Source: Enterobacter asburiae (lineage in GTDB: Bacteria; Pseudomonadota; Gammaproteobacteria; Enterobacterales; Enterobacteriaceae). Taken from it: a stretch of DNA of 64,000 nucleotides. The stretch is from NCBI RefSeq assembly GCF_021440515.1, contig NZ_JAKCMV010000028.1, forward strand, positions 1 to 64,000. Direction: 5' to 3'. Shown piece after piece: positions 52,215 to 60,944 of the stretch. Each line of letters opens with the position of its first letter. Positions within the stretch are counted from its first letter, which is position 1. The notes under the pieces are model-generated. The model did not search any database and was not told where the DNA came from. It worked only from the letters and a program-made list of their open reading frames with translations. The position numbers and the translations under genes are program-made.

Positions 52215-54730
52215 ACCGCCTCCTGTGAATAAAGGCCGGTGCGGGCGTTATAGTGTTGCTTATTCAGCGCGTAGTGAATGGTGCAGCGCTGGCCGCTATT
52301 GCGACCCCACACGGCGCTCAGCGTGCCCTTTTCGGACAGGCCGGACAGATACAGGCTGCCGCCGTCCCCGACGATGCCGCTGGTTTTGTCATCATTCAGC
52401 GAGACCAGCGTGCCGAACGGGAGCACGTCCTTGCCGTGCCGCACGACGAACATCGCTTTTGCCCCTTTGTGCGTGACGAGAGTGGCGCGCACCAGCGCGC
52501 CGTCGGTAGGCGTTTTGTTGGCGATGGCGTTTTCCAGCTCCACGTCGTTACCCACCGTGGTAACGTCCAGCGCGACCTGATTGACGCGGTACGGCGTGGC
52601 GTAGGGGATCACCGCGTAGCCCCGGCTGTCGGTTTTGATGCCCTTATGGTTAAGCACGGAAACGTCGCTGGCGCCCGGCGCCTTCACCAGAATATTGGTA
52701 TTGCCGAGCGGCTGGCTCAGGGTCAGGCCGTCTTCATGCAGCACCGCACCGCCGCTCAACCCGTAGCTAAGGTTGCGGGAGTCACGGGTATAGCTGTAGC
52801 CGAGGTTAACGTCCCCGCGCGCGCCTTCGTACTGCATCGCGACATCGCCGCCGTACTGCTGCTGTCGGCTGTAGCGCTGGTTAACGCTGTAATACAGGTT
52901 CTCTTCGCCCGGCAGATAACCGCTCACGCCCGTGCTGGCGGTGGTGCCGGTTGAATCCGCGTGGGTGGTGGTAAACCGGGCGCGGGTGGCCAGCTGCGGG
53001 TTGCCAAACGGCACCGACACGGACAGCGCCACAATGTTGTCTTTCCGGTTGTCGTACAGGCTGGTGCTGCGCTGAGCGCTCACGCCAAGCGACACGTTCT
53101 GGAACGTGGCGTTCCACGCAAACTGTAGGCTTTGCGTGGTTTTCGACGTGTTCCAGTAGGTTTGCTGATCCCACGACAGCGACAGCGAGCCGTATTGCCC
53201 CATCGGCTGCGAGAGCAGCAGCTGGTTTTTAGCTTTGCGCGACATGCGCAGGTTATACACCTTGTCGTAGTGCGTGGTGACGGTGCCATCGTCCTCCACA
53301 ACCTGCTTCGGCGCTCCGCCCGTCATTCCCCTGTAGGTGGTGTCGCTCAGGGTATAAAACCCCTTCGTGGAGTAGCGCAGCGAGAAGAAGTTAACCCGGG
53401 TGCCGATGTCGTTCAGCAGCTTGCTGTAGCGCAGGCGCACCGAATCGCCGCTGTAGTGCCGATCGTCTGCCAGCTGGCTGCGGGCGTGGGTCAGGTCAAT
53501 GGAGTAGGCGCCAAACCGCCCCAGATTCTGCCCAAACCCGAAGGCTAAGCCGTTATAGCGATCGGCCAACTGCGCCCCGCCGTAAAACGTCAGGCCGTAG
53601 CGCCAGCCGTAAAAGAGTTCGCCCTGGGCAAAAGAGGGCGCATCCTGATCGCCTGTCGGGCGGTATTTCCCGGCGCCCAGGGCATATTTCATCTGCCCGT
53701 TGCGCACCAGGTTTGGCACGCTGGCAAAGGGAAGCGTGTACTGCGTCCTGCTGCCGTCGTTCTCCTCAATGGTGACCGCCAGATCGCCTCCCGACGAGGT
53801 TGGATAGAGATCTTTCAGCACAAAGGCCCCCGGCGGAACGGAGGTTTGATAGATGATGTTGCCGTTCTGGCGAACCGTCACGGTGGCGTTGCCGCGCGCG
53901 ATACCGCGCACCTCCGGCGCATACCCGCTAAGGCTGGCCGGGAGCATGTTGTCATCGGTTTTCAGGGCGATACCGCGCAGGCCTACGGAGTCGAAAACCT
54001 GCGATGAGGTATAGGTTTCCCCGGCGTACATCTGCGCGCGCAGGATGCGGATGTCCCGTTGCAGCCAGGTTTGCACGTGGGTGAGTTCATTGTTCTCTTT
54101 CGTCCAGGTGGTGAAATCACGCAGCCGCCACGCGCCCAGGTTGATGGCGCTGTTGAGGCTTGCAAACAGCTGCCGATCCCGCGTGCGCGTTTCGCCCTGA
54201 TAGACATTGTTCGACCCATTCACCACATAGTTCAGCCACGCGGCGGGAATGCCCTCTTCCCAGCTTTCCGGGCTGACGTACCCGCGCGGCAGATTGCGCA
54301 TCGCGCTTTGGGGCACGGTGAAGCTCAGGGTGAGGGTCTTCTGGTCCAGATCGAAGTGCGTGTCCGCATACGCCTTGCTTAAGACGATGCAGCGCTGGGT
54401 CGAGGGCAGGGCGCCGCCTTTCGCCTGACGGCTATCGATGCCCAGCGCGGCGAATTGTTCAGGCGTGAGGCAGGGGAGCGCTTCTCCCGCGCCGTCTTCA
54501 GCAATAAGGAACGTGACGTTTCCCGTGAACGCGTATTGGGTATTGATATACACGTTGAGGTTGTAATCGCCCGGCGGCAGCGCGCTCCCTGCGGTCACCC
54601 AGGCGAGATCGGCGCCGTTAGCGCTCTCGCCGTTGAGAAACGCGGGGTTAAACCGCAGTTCGCTTTCGGCAGCCACGGCTTGCTGAATCGCCAGAGAGAT
54701 CGCCGTGGCGCACAGGATTTTTATTTTCAC
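52205..54730 (-). CDS. Fimbrial outer-membrane usher (FimD/PapC family), operon 3
   Basis: An 841-residue usher with GTG start, signal peptide (cleavage after AVA) and FNPAFLNGESANGADLAWV. It has the VRQNGNIIYQTSVPPGAFVLKD plug-adjacent segment and a C-terminal Cys pair (GQRCTIHYA and QEAVCQ). A 60-base upstream extension would overlap the chaperone gene, so the GTG at 54730 is preferred. It is clearly different in sequence from the operon 1 usher, so the operons are not recent duplicates. Confidence 0.94.
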   Translation of the reverse strand: MKIKILCATAISLAIQQAVAAESELRFNPAFLNGESANGADLAWVTAGSALPPGDYNLNVYINTQYAFTGNVTFLIAEDGAGEALPCLTPEQFAALGIDSRQAKGGALPSTQRCIVLSKAYADTHFDLDQKTLTLSFTVPQSAMRNLPRGYVSPESWEEGIPAAWLNYVVNGSNNVYQGETRTRDRQLFASLNSAINLGAWRLRDFTTWTKENNELTHVQTWLQRDIRILRAQMYAGETYTSSQVFDSVGLRGIALKTDDNMLPASLSGYAPEVRGIARGNATVTVRQNGNIIYQTSVPPGAFVLKDLYPTSSGGDLAVTIEENDGSRTQYTLPFASVPNLVRNGQMKYALGAGKYRPTGDQDAPSFAQGELFYGWRYGLTFYGGAQLADRYNGLAFGFGQNLGRFGAYSIDLTHARSQLADDRHYSGDSVRLRYSKLLNDIGTRVNFFSLRYSTKGFYTLSDTTYRGMTGGAPKQVVEDDGTVTTHYDKVYNLRMSRKAKNQLLLSQPMGQYGSLSLSWDQQTYWNTSKTTQSLQFAWNATFQNVSLGVSAQRSTSLYDNRKDNIVALSVSVPFGNPQLATRARFTTTHADSTGTTASTGVSGYLPGEENLYYSVNQRYSRQQQYGGDVAMQYEGARGDVNLGYSYTRDSRNLSYGLSGGAVLHEDGLTLSQPLGNTNILVKAPGASDVSVLNHKGIKTDSRGYAVIPYATPYRVNQVALDVTTVGNDVELENAIANKTPTDGALVRATLVTHKGAKAMFVVRHGKDVLPFGTLVSLNDDKTSGIVGDGGSLYLSGLSEKGTLSAVWGRNSGQRCTIHYALNKQHYNARTGLYSQEAVCQ

Positions 54731-54753
54731 GTGGTCACGCCTTACTGTTTTTA

Positions 54754-55431
54754 TTATTGGGACAACGACGCGCGCGTGGCGGGGGTCCATGCCCCAAAAT
54801 CGTTAATTGTCTGATAGCTCATGCTGCCCGCGTGGCGAAAGCTTTCGGCCAGGGTCACGCTGCTTTTCGGGGGCACCATCACCGGCTGCACGGGCCGACC
54901 GTCGATGTTGACGTTGATGGTGGTGAGGTAGTACGGCGTTGGGTTCGTGAGCGTGACTCTTCCCGCGCGATACGCGCCCGTCAGGCTTTTCCAGGCTTCC
55001 GCTGCGCCTTCTGCGAGGTTGTCCGGCCGATAAAAGACCTTGATGCGATTGGCCGAGGCAAACTGTAGTGAATTCCCGGCACCGTTTTTAACCTGCTGCG
55101 GTATGGCTTTTACCGTCATCCAGTAGAGCGTTTCCCGATCCCCGGGCAGCGCCTTACCGTTAAACATGATTTTCACCGCGCTTTCGCTGGCGGGTTTCAT
55201 GACGTACAGCGGCGGCGTAATCACGAAGTCGTTGGTGCGTTCCCCTTTCTCGTTCTCCATCCACGACTGGATCAGGAACGTCGCGTCGGGATGGGTGTTT
55301 CTCACCTGCATCATTGACTGGGTGGTGGCGCTGGAGTAGACCATTCGCGTCGCGCCCAACCCCACGCCGCCGGCATACGCGGCGGAAGAACATAACGCGC
55401 CCGCCAGGCAAATCCATCTATTTACGCGCAT
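54754..55431 (-). CDS. Periplasmic fimbrial chaperone (FimC/PapD family), operon 3
   Basis: A 225-residue chaperone with signal peptide (cleavage after AYA). It has GATRMVYSSATTQSMMQV, FLIQSWMENEKGE, a YWMTVKAIP segment and IKVFYRPDNL, the two Ig-like domains of the family. It lies between the major pilin and the usher and works with both. Confidence 0.94.
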   Translation of the reverse strand: MRVNRWICLAGALCSSAAYAGGVGLGATRMVYSSATTQSMMQVRNTHPDATFLIQSWMENEKGERTNDFVITPPLYVMKPASESAVKIMFNGKALPGDRETLYWMTVKAIPQQVKNGAGNSLQFASANRIKVFYRPDNLAEGAAEAWKSLTGAYRAGRVTLTNPTPYYLTTINVNIDGRPVQPVMVPPKSSVTLAESFRHAGSMSYQTINDFGAWTPATRASLSQ

Positions 55432-55453
55432 AGTGCTTCTCCTGAAAGAAAGG

Positions 55454-55480
55454 TCAGGCCCGGCCGTTTACCGGGCCTGA
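55454..55480 (-). promoter_or_regulatory. Stem-loop between major pilin and chaperone genes, operon 3
   Basis: TCAGGCCCGG-N7-CCGGGCCTGA forms a perfect 10-bp stem, followed on the minus strand by CCTTTCTTT. Expected effect: partial termination or protection of the pilin mRNA, as seen at 33763-33782 in the ecp-like operon. Confidence 0.75.
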
Positions 55481-55483
55481 ACG

Positions 55484-56068
55484 TTACGAATAGGTCACGG
55501 TGTAGGTGGCGATAGCGCTGGCATCACCCGCCGTGGCGTTGCCCTCCGGCGAGTAATACTTCGCGCTGAAGTTCAGGGTGTTTTCACCCTTACGCAGAGG
55601 GATGGCCGCAGCCGGTTCACCCAGCTTCACCACGTTGCCCTGTTCGTCATAGAGGCGGATCGCCACGTGCTGCGCGGAGTTCGCGCCGCCGTTTGCCCCA
55701 ACGGCCAGGCTGTTGGCATCCGCGTTATCCGGCGTACCGGTGAAGGTCACCGCCACGGTGGTGGCGGCAATCGGGTTAGTTTCCGTTGAGGCCGAGGTAT
55801 CGGCGATTTCACACTCTTCCAGAGTGATGGCAAAGGCTTTTGCCGTGCTGGCTTCGCTGCCCGCAGCCGCCAGCGTCGCGGTACGGACTTCACCCATATC
55901 AACGTCAATGTTGGCGCTGCCTGCGCTGATGGCGCAGGCGGAGGTCACCACTTTGCCGCTAAAGTTCACGGTTCCGCCGCTGGTGCTGGCCGCGAGCGCG
56001 GTTCCTGCTGGCAGTAATGCAGCAATAGCGACCGCGAGCAGCGTTTTGGTAGTACATTGAGCTTTCAT
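55484..56068 (-). CDS. Major fimbrial subunit, FimA-like, operon 3
   Basis: A 194-residue pilin with signal peptide (cleavage after ALA, near 26). Cysteines are in SACAISAG and LEECEIAD, and the end TYTVTYS has the penultimate Tyr. It is followed by a strong stem-loop and then the chaperone gene. A LuxR-like regulator gene lies upstream, 53 bases away, on the same strand. Confidence 0.92.
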   Translation of the reverse strand: MKAQCTTKTLLAVAIAALLPAGTALAASTSGGTVNFSGKVVTSACAISAGSANIDVDMGEVRTATLAAAGSEASTAKAFAITLEECEIADTSASTETNPIAATTVAVTFTGTPDNADANSLAVGANGGANSAQHVAIRLYDEQGNVVKLGEPAAAIPLRKGENTLNFSAKYYSPEGNATAGDASAIATYTVTYS

Positions 56069-56121
56069 TGTCTTGATTCCATTATGTTGTTATGTCGAGA
56101 GTTGCTCTGAAAGCAGCAGGC

Positions 56122-56724
56122 CTAACTGGTTAAAAAGACCAGCAAATCTGTCTTGTTCCTGAGCCCCAGTTTTCTTATCGCTGAGCTTTTTAACGCGCTG
56201 ACACGACGGTAAGAAAGCTGCTCTGTTTCGGCGATGTAACGCATATCCAGACCCTTTCGCAGTTCCTTCAATACTCTCCATTCACCCGGCGTCAGCGATA
56301 ACGCCGCGGGTTTCTTCACTGGGCGATAGCGGTTATCGACCATTTTTAATAAGGTGGCTCGCCAGTAATAAAGCGGCTCCTGGAGCGAGATATAGGCGTC
56401 AATATCTCCCCGGATCCACAGCCAGGAATTCGCTGGCGCGGAATACATGCAAATAAGCACGCCGGGAAAGAGAACGCGCATCTTTCTGATATATTTCAGG
56501 CAGTCATATCCCGCGTGATATTTATCCGTGCCGGACAAAAAAATCACGTCTAAAGAGGTTGCCGCCAGCGTTGTTTCAATCTCCGCGTAATCATCGCCAG
56601 ACGCTTTTATTTGTATATGCGCGGCGATATTTTTTAATAGCGCAGTAATCCCCTGGCGTGCCAGGTGATCTCCGCCCAATAGTGCGATATTTAAATGGCG
56701 GCGTTCGCTGCGTGTGTTCGCCAT
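56122..56724 (-). CDS. LuxR-type response-regulator-like protein (fimbria-linked 3)
   Basis: A 200-residue protein. The receiver-like half has DVIFLSGTDKYHAG, where the position of the phospho-acceptor Asp appears to be Ser, so it may not be phosphorylated. The C-terminal GerE-type helix-turn-helix is LSLTPGEWRVLKELRKGLDM with YIAETEQLSYRRVSALKSSA. The ATG at 56724 follows GAGGG. It is the same general family as the two LuxR-like proteins near 25 kb, and lies 53 bases before the pilin gene it probably controls. Confidence 0.78.
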   Translation of the reverse strand: MANTRSERRHLNIALLGGDHLARQGITALLKNIAAHIQIKASGDDYAEIETTLAATSLDVIFLSGTDKYHAGYDCLKYIRKMRVLFPGVLICMYSAPANSWLWIRGDIDAYISLQEPLYYWRATLLKMVDNRYRPVKKPAALSLTPGEWRVLKELRKGLDMRYIAETEQLSYRRVSALKSSAIRKLGLRNKTDLLVFLTS

Positions 56725-57428
56725 GTTATTCCCTCGATTTATAATTGTAATGAGACACGCCTGTCCGGCAGAACGATGCCTGTATTTTCGAAGCAATTAA
56801 GCATTGCACGTTGTGAGCTAACTATACTAAAGGCGTGAAAGAGGTAATCTGAATAAATCTTAATTTGTTTTAAGTGCAATTTACCCGCGGCGAATACTCT
56901 CTTCAATGAACCGGCGCTTGCTAATTTGCTTAAAAATAAGCATACCTGGACTTTTTAATGAAAAGTTAACGTTAATAAATGTTTTGTAAGGAAATAGTCC
57001 GATCGCGTCATGGGACGGCCCTGGTTACTGACGGTAACTAACAGTTTAGCGTTGAAATTGTTAACTAAGAGACCCGGTTTGAAGATGGCAACGATGCTGA
57101 AATTCGCCCGCATGGCGCATGAAGTCTGCTTTTCGCTAAAAGTCACAAATTAGGCTTTCTGAATAATTCAGACAGCGATGTCTGGGGCGTTCAACGGCGG
57201 CTTTTGTCGAGTTTTGTCAGTGTCAAGGGAGCTGAAATGGAGGTTAAGAAAACTTCAGAAGCGCCTGAGAAACGCGTAAGAAAATTAAGATTTTTCGCCA
57301 GGTGCCGGGATATACAGTCGCGCACTAATCCGTCACATTAATCTTAATCAGGTAAGGGATACGTCGGTTAACCGTAAAGGGAAGCTACATGAGTCACAGG
57401 CGCTGGCCGGAGGTATTAAGCCCAATCT
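56725..57428. promoter_or_regulatory. 704-base region between luxR-like 3 and marT-like 2
   Basis: No convincing gene. It holds the divergent promoters. GTTAAC occurs at 56965-56970, 57060-57065 and 57367-57372, the same hexamer as in the 31.3-kb fimbrial promoter region. The left third is AT-rich. Confidence 0.5.
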
Positions 57429-58217
57429 ATGCACAAGCATTACATTATTAATGGCCAGGTAGAGTTTCACCCGGCAGCCAGCACGTTACGCGATCTCAAC
57501 AATCCAGACCGGGTGGTGGTATTAAATTCCCCGGCGGGCCGTTGTTTGTTGTTATTAATAGATCGAATCGGAACCATTGTGACGCAACAGGAGTGTATGG
57601 ATATTGTCTGGCAGCGTCGGGGGATGCTGGTTTCGCCAAATACCTATTACCAGAATATTTCTATTCTGCGTAAAGGGTTAAAGAAAGTGGGTTTTGAAAA
57701 CGACCCGATCGTGACCATCCCGCGCATTGGACTGACGCTCGCAAGCGATACCAAAATCGTTATTAAACAGACGCCGCCGCAGAATACAGACGCCGCGGAG
57801 AACGTCCCCCCCGCGTTGGAAGAACCTGCTGCGCCGCAGAGCGTTGAAGAGGCTCCTGCTCTGGCGGCGCTGACGCGCCGCTTCTGGCTGCCGGGCGCGC
57901 TGGTGGCATTGCTGGTGCTGGCTGGCATAAGCGTGCTCAGCCACAGCCGGCTGCGCGACAGCTATTTTGTGGACGGGTACCGCTTCACGACGATGATGGG
58001 CGAATGTCGGCTTTATTTAGCCCGTGATATTGAAACCCAGCGCGATCGGGATAAGGCGCTGGCGTACGCCACGCCCTTTAAGGATCGGTGCGTGAACTAT
58101 CCCTGGGTATACGTGAGCGGATACACCCTACTGCCACGCGCGTCGGTGATCCGCTGCGACAGGCCGATGACCGAACCCAACCGCTGTATGTCTGATTATT
58201 TTATCGAGGATCGTTAG
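57429..58217 (+). CDS. MarT/CadC/ToxR-like membrane-bound transcription regulator 2
   Basis: A 262-residue protein. An OmpR-type winged helix (residues 1-105; LLLIDRIGTIVTQQECMDIVW, then TIPRIGLTL) leads to a proline-rich linker, a membrane segment (about 152-171) and a periplasmic domain with cysteines (GECRLYL, DRCVNYPW, IRCDRP). It is the second regulator of this type in the window. The periplasmic Cys pattern resembles regulator 1. A FidL-like gene follows two bases later. It faces away from the third fimbrial operon and probably regulates it. Confidence 0.82.
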   Translation: MHKHYIINGQVEFHPAASTLRDLNNPDRVVVLNSPAGRCLLLLIDRIGTIVTQQECMDIVWQRRGMLVSPNTYYQNISILRKGLKKVGFENDPIVTIPRIGLTLASDTKIVIKQTPPQNTDAAENVPPALEEPAAPQSVEEAPALAALTRRFWLPGALVALLVLAGISVLSHSRLRDSYFVDGYRFTTMMGECRLYLARDIETQRDRDKALAYATPFKDRCVNYPWVYVSGYTLLPRASVIRCDRPMTEPNRCMSDYFIEDR

Positions 58218-58218
58218 T

Positions 58219-58698
58219 ATGGTTCGCTACCGTCAAATGCTCTTTGCGCTGGGTCTGTGCCTGCTGATGGGGGCGGTGGTGGCGGGGTATTATCTCTGGC
58301 ATCGCCATTACATTCAGCCCTTCGCCTGCCAGGCGAACTTTATCCAGCATCATCCTGATGAAACGCTCTCGCTGTGGCTGAACTACACGGTGGAGGGCAG
58401 CACCGGCATACTCAGTATGAATGGTCGGTTGAAAAGCGACCCTGAGAAGGTCCTGAATCGTAAAATTTTCTTTCAGGTGGAGCGTAAAGACAGCGTCTAT
58501 ACCCTGACCTCCGTTCGTAATATGGCTTTCCCTGATGACACCATCAGCAACAGCTGGCTGGAGAAGTACGAGCCGTTATTTTTTATCTACCCCAATAAGA
58601 GTATTTATATGCGAATTAAGCCGCAGCAGAATGATAGCTATTTATTTATTCTGGGCACGCTGCCGACCTATGTCTGCCATAAGTCTAAAAACGAGTAG
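58219..58698 (+). CDS. FidL-like small membrane protein 2
   Basis: A 159-residue protein with one N-terminal membrane segment (about residues 7-26) and a periplasmic domain with two cysteines (FACQANF and TYVCHK). It keeps the size, topology and position of FidL-like 1: immediately after a MarT-like gene. Probably modulates that regulator. Confidence 0.68.
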   Translation: MVRYRQMLFALGLCLLMGAVVAGYYLWHRHYIQPFACQANFIQHHPDETLSLWLNYTVEGSTGILSMNGRLKSDPEKVLNRKIFFQVERKDSVYTLTSVRNMAFPDDTISNSWLEKYEPLFFIYPNKSIYMRIKPQQNDSYLFILGTLPTYVCHKSKNE

Positions 58699-58821
58699 CA
58701 AAAAATATTTCTTATTTTTGCCGTCGTCATTTATGCTTGATTGAATAGCTAAGATATACCTTAGAAATATAATAGCAGCAATAATGTTGCGATAATGTAA
58801 GTATTATTCTTCGGCAAGGTA

Positions 58822-59820
58822 ATGAAAAATTTAATTGATGATCGCGGCAGGATGGCGCCTGCGCGGAATAAATCCCTGAATATGGGTTTACTCCTGTGGC
58901 CCCAGTTCTCGCTTCTGGCTTTTGCAGGGTTACTGGAGGCGTTACGCATTGCCTCCAGCGCCCAGAAGCGCAGTAAGAAAATAACCTTTAAGCTCAGCCT
59001 GATAAGTATTTCCCCTGACGAGCCGGTGGTAAGCAGTTCTGGTATCAGCGTGCTGCCGGAGGCCCCACATGCCCCTCCCGACGCCTTCGACTACGTCGCG
59101 GTGATCGGCGGCAGTCTGGACCATCTCCACCGGGGGCATCCCGGCGACAGAGCGTTTCTCGCTAAGGCCCATGGCCACAACATCCCCCTTATAGGTATTG
59201 GCACCGGCAGCTTTATTCTGGCAGAGGAGGGCTTGCTGACCGAGCGTCGCGCCTCGATTCATCCTCACCAATACGACGTTTTCACGCAGCGGTTCCCGCT
59301 GGTTTACGCCGAGCAGGGTCTCGATTTTATTGATGAAGGCGACGTACTGACCTGCCCCGGTGGGATCTCGACGCTGACGCTGGTCACGGCGCTGATCCGC
59401 GACCACGCGGGTAACGACATTGCGACCACCACCTCACGACGCCTCTCTCTTTCCCCCCATACTCCCGTTACGCCGCGACCGGCGAACATCGCTCTGATCC
59501 CCGATTCGCGGCTGCGCAGGGCGGTGACGATCGTCGAACAGTATCTGACGCACCCGCTCACGGCCGCCCGGCTCGCCGAGGACGTTAAGCTGAGCGAACG
59601 GCAGCTTAACCGCCTGTTCCACGCCGAGTTTGGCAAAACCGCGCGGGAATTTATTCGCAGCGCCAGGCTGCGCTACGCCTGCTGGCTGCTGAAAAACTCC
59701 CAGCAAAGCGTGACGGATATCGCGAGGCGGATGCGGTTTAGCGACTGCGCCCACTTTATTCGTCATTTTCAGACCGAGTATGGCTGTACGCCAGGGGTAT
59801 GGCGAACGTTGCAGAACTGA
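58822..59820 (+). CDS. GlxA-type regulator: DJ-1/PfpI domain + AraC helix-turn-helix
   Basis: A 332-residue protein. The amidotransferase-like N-terminal domain has IGIGTGSF at the elbow where the Cys is usual, so it is probably a sensor domain without catalysis. The AraC domain is at the C-terminus (TAARLAEDVKLSERQLNRLF and SVTDIARRMRFSDCAHFIRHF). A similar gene at 44849 keeps the Cys. Later in-frame starts (for example MGLLLWP at residue 21) are possible. Target unknown. Confidence 0.85.
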   Translation: MKNLIDDRGRMAPARNKSLNMGLLLWPQFSLLAFAGLLEALRIASSAQKRSKKITFKLSLISISPDEPVVSSSGISVLPEAPHAPPDAFDYVAVIGGSLDHLHRGHPGDRAFLAKAHGHNIPLIGIGTGSFILAEEGLLTERRASIHPHQYDVFTQRFPLVYAEQGLDFIDEGDVLTCPGGISTLTLVTALIRDHAGNDIATTTSRRLSLSPHTPVTPRPANIALIPDSRLRRAVTIVEQYLTHPLTAARLAEDVKLSERQLNRLFHAEFGKTAREFIRSARLRYACWLLKNSQQSVTDIARRMRFSDCAHFIRHFQTEYGCTPGVWRTLQN

Positions 59821-59918
59821 CGTGACGATACCGAGGGTGGGGAGATGCGGAGCCGGAAGTGCGGGTTTAGGCTGGTTGTGTTTTGATTTAGACGGATTTT
59901 TATATCATCATCCTCACC

Positions 59919-60356
59919 ATGAAAATAGAAACCGCAGTCCCCTCACAATTTGAACGACTCGTCGCGATCTGGGAGTCCTCCGTTCGCGCCACTCACCACT
60001 TCTTGCAGGAAAGCGATATTGCCGCCCTGCGTCCGCTGCTGCTCAACGCGTATCTGCCCAACCTCAAGGTTGTGATTGCTCGCGATGAATCCGGCGTTAT
60101 TCACGGCTTTTTAGGCGTCGATGAAAACCGTATTGAAATGCTGTTTGTCGATGACGCGAGCCGCGGCAAAGGCGTCGGGAAATTATTGCTGAATTATGCG
60201 GTAGAACACTTTGGCGCGAATGAACTGGACGTGAACGAGCAAAACCCGCAGGGCGTCGCGTTTTATCGGCATATGGGTTTTGAGCAGATCGGCCGCTCAG
60301 AAGTGGACGGGCAGGGGAATCCGTTTCCGCTGCTGCATATGCGGTTGAATAAATAG
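59919..60356 (+). CDS. GNAT-family N-acetyltransferase (YjaB-like)
   Basis: A 145-residue protein. IWESSVRATHHFL, MLFVDDASRGKGVGKLLL and DVNEQNPQGVAFYRHMGF match the YjaB-type GNAT subfamily, where acetyl-CoA binds the RGKGVG loop. Substrate unknown. The stop is followed at once by the third CCCTCTCCC hairpin repeat. Confidence 0.88.
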   Translation: MKIETAVPSQFERLVAIWESSVRATHHFLQESDIAALRPLLLNAYLPNLKVVIARDESGVIHGFLGVDENRIEMLFVDDASRGKGVGKLLLNYAVEHFGANELDVNEQNPQGVAFYRHMGFEQIGRSEVDGQGNPFPLLHMRLNK

Positions 60357-60364
60357 GGTTTGTT

Positions 60365-60398
60365 CCCTCTCCCTTTGGGAGAGGGCTGGGGTGAGGGG
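60365..60398 (+). repeat. CCCTCTCCC/GGGAGAGGG hairpin repeat, copy 3
   Basis: CCCTCTCCC-ttt-GGGAGAGGG plus CTGGGGTGAGGGG, same orientation as copy 1. It lies between the GNAT gene and the convergent small gene at 60437. Confidence 0.8.
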
Positions 60399-60436
60399 AC
60401 AAGCATCTCACCTGGCATAACTAAGGATTTTTATAA

Positions 60437-60613
60437 TTAGCCTTCAGGTTCAGGTTGAACGGGTAAGCCTTGCTTACACGTTTCTTGCGGCGGCTTTCCC
60501 TCGTCCTGCTTGAGTATTCGGTCAGTAGTTTGGATTAATTCATCCGCCATTTTTTTCACACGCTGCTGGCTTGCTTCTGAGCGGGATGCAATCGCGTCGT
60601 CCAATGTTTTCAT
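60437..60613 (-). pseudogene. 58-residue ORF resembling the start of an XRE-type antitoxin
   Basis: The product begins MKTLDDAIASRSEASQQRVK and continues KMADELIQTT, close to the N-terminus of XRE-family antitoxins of HigA type as I know them. It then turns into an unrelated, Pro- and Gln-rich tail (KPPQETCKQGLP) with no helix-turn-helix. It looks like a truncated antitoxin gene. It lies 46 bases downstream of symE on the same strand. Confidence 0.5.
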
Positions 60614-60659
60614 TTTGCCGCCTGAGTATTGTTATTTGTCAGAGATCCTTCCTCAATAA

Positions 60660-60944
60660 CTAATGTGCCAGTGCCCCCTCTATTTCTCGCAACCTAGCCT
60701 GCGCGCGTTTGTTCTCCTCCAGTAGCTTTTGCTCTGTCTCGCTATATGCCATCAGAACGATGCAGCCTTTCATCACCTTCACCGTGACCTGATGCCCGGT
60801 TTCAAACCTCGCCGCGCGCAGCCATTTGCCCGAAAGCGTAATATTCGGCGTGGATTTGTCGCGAACCTTCGGGCGATATCCCACAATTAACGAACGCTCG
60901 GTTCCGGTTTCGTCGGTGTCTGGGGTAGAATGCGAATCAGCCAT
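60660..60944 (-). CDS. symE: SymE-family toxin (SOS-induced, AbrB-fold)
   Basis: A 94-residue protein. After a polar N-terminus, LIVGYRPKVRDKSTPNITLSG and KWLRAARFETGHQVTVKVM with GCIVLMA are the SymE core, a swapped-hairpin fold. A charged coiled-coil-like extension (EQKLLEENKRAQARLREIE) ends it. The ATG at 60944 has AAGGAG six bases upstream. E. coli symE is silenced by the antisense RNA SymR; a SymR-like RNA should lie on the opposite strand near 60.93-61.05 kb but cannot be confirmed by eye. SymE is toxic and resembles a nucleoid-binding protein. Confidence 0.85.
   Translation of the reverse strand: MADSHSTPDTDETGTERSLIVGYRPKVRDKSTPNITLSGKWLRAARFETGHQVTVKVMKGCIVLMAYSETEQKLLEENKRAQARLREIEGALAH

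Noticed and set aside
56955-57146. 63-codon minus-strand frame in the marT-like 2 upstream region
   Set aside because: No ribosome binding site, no motif and unusual composition; treated as non-coding.
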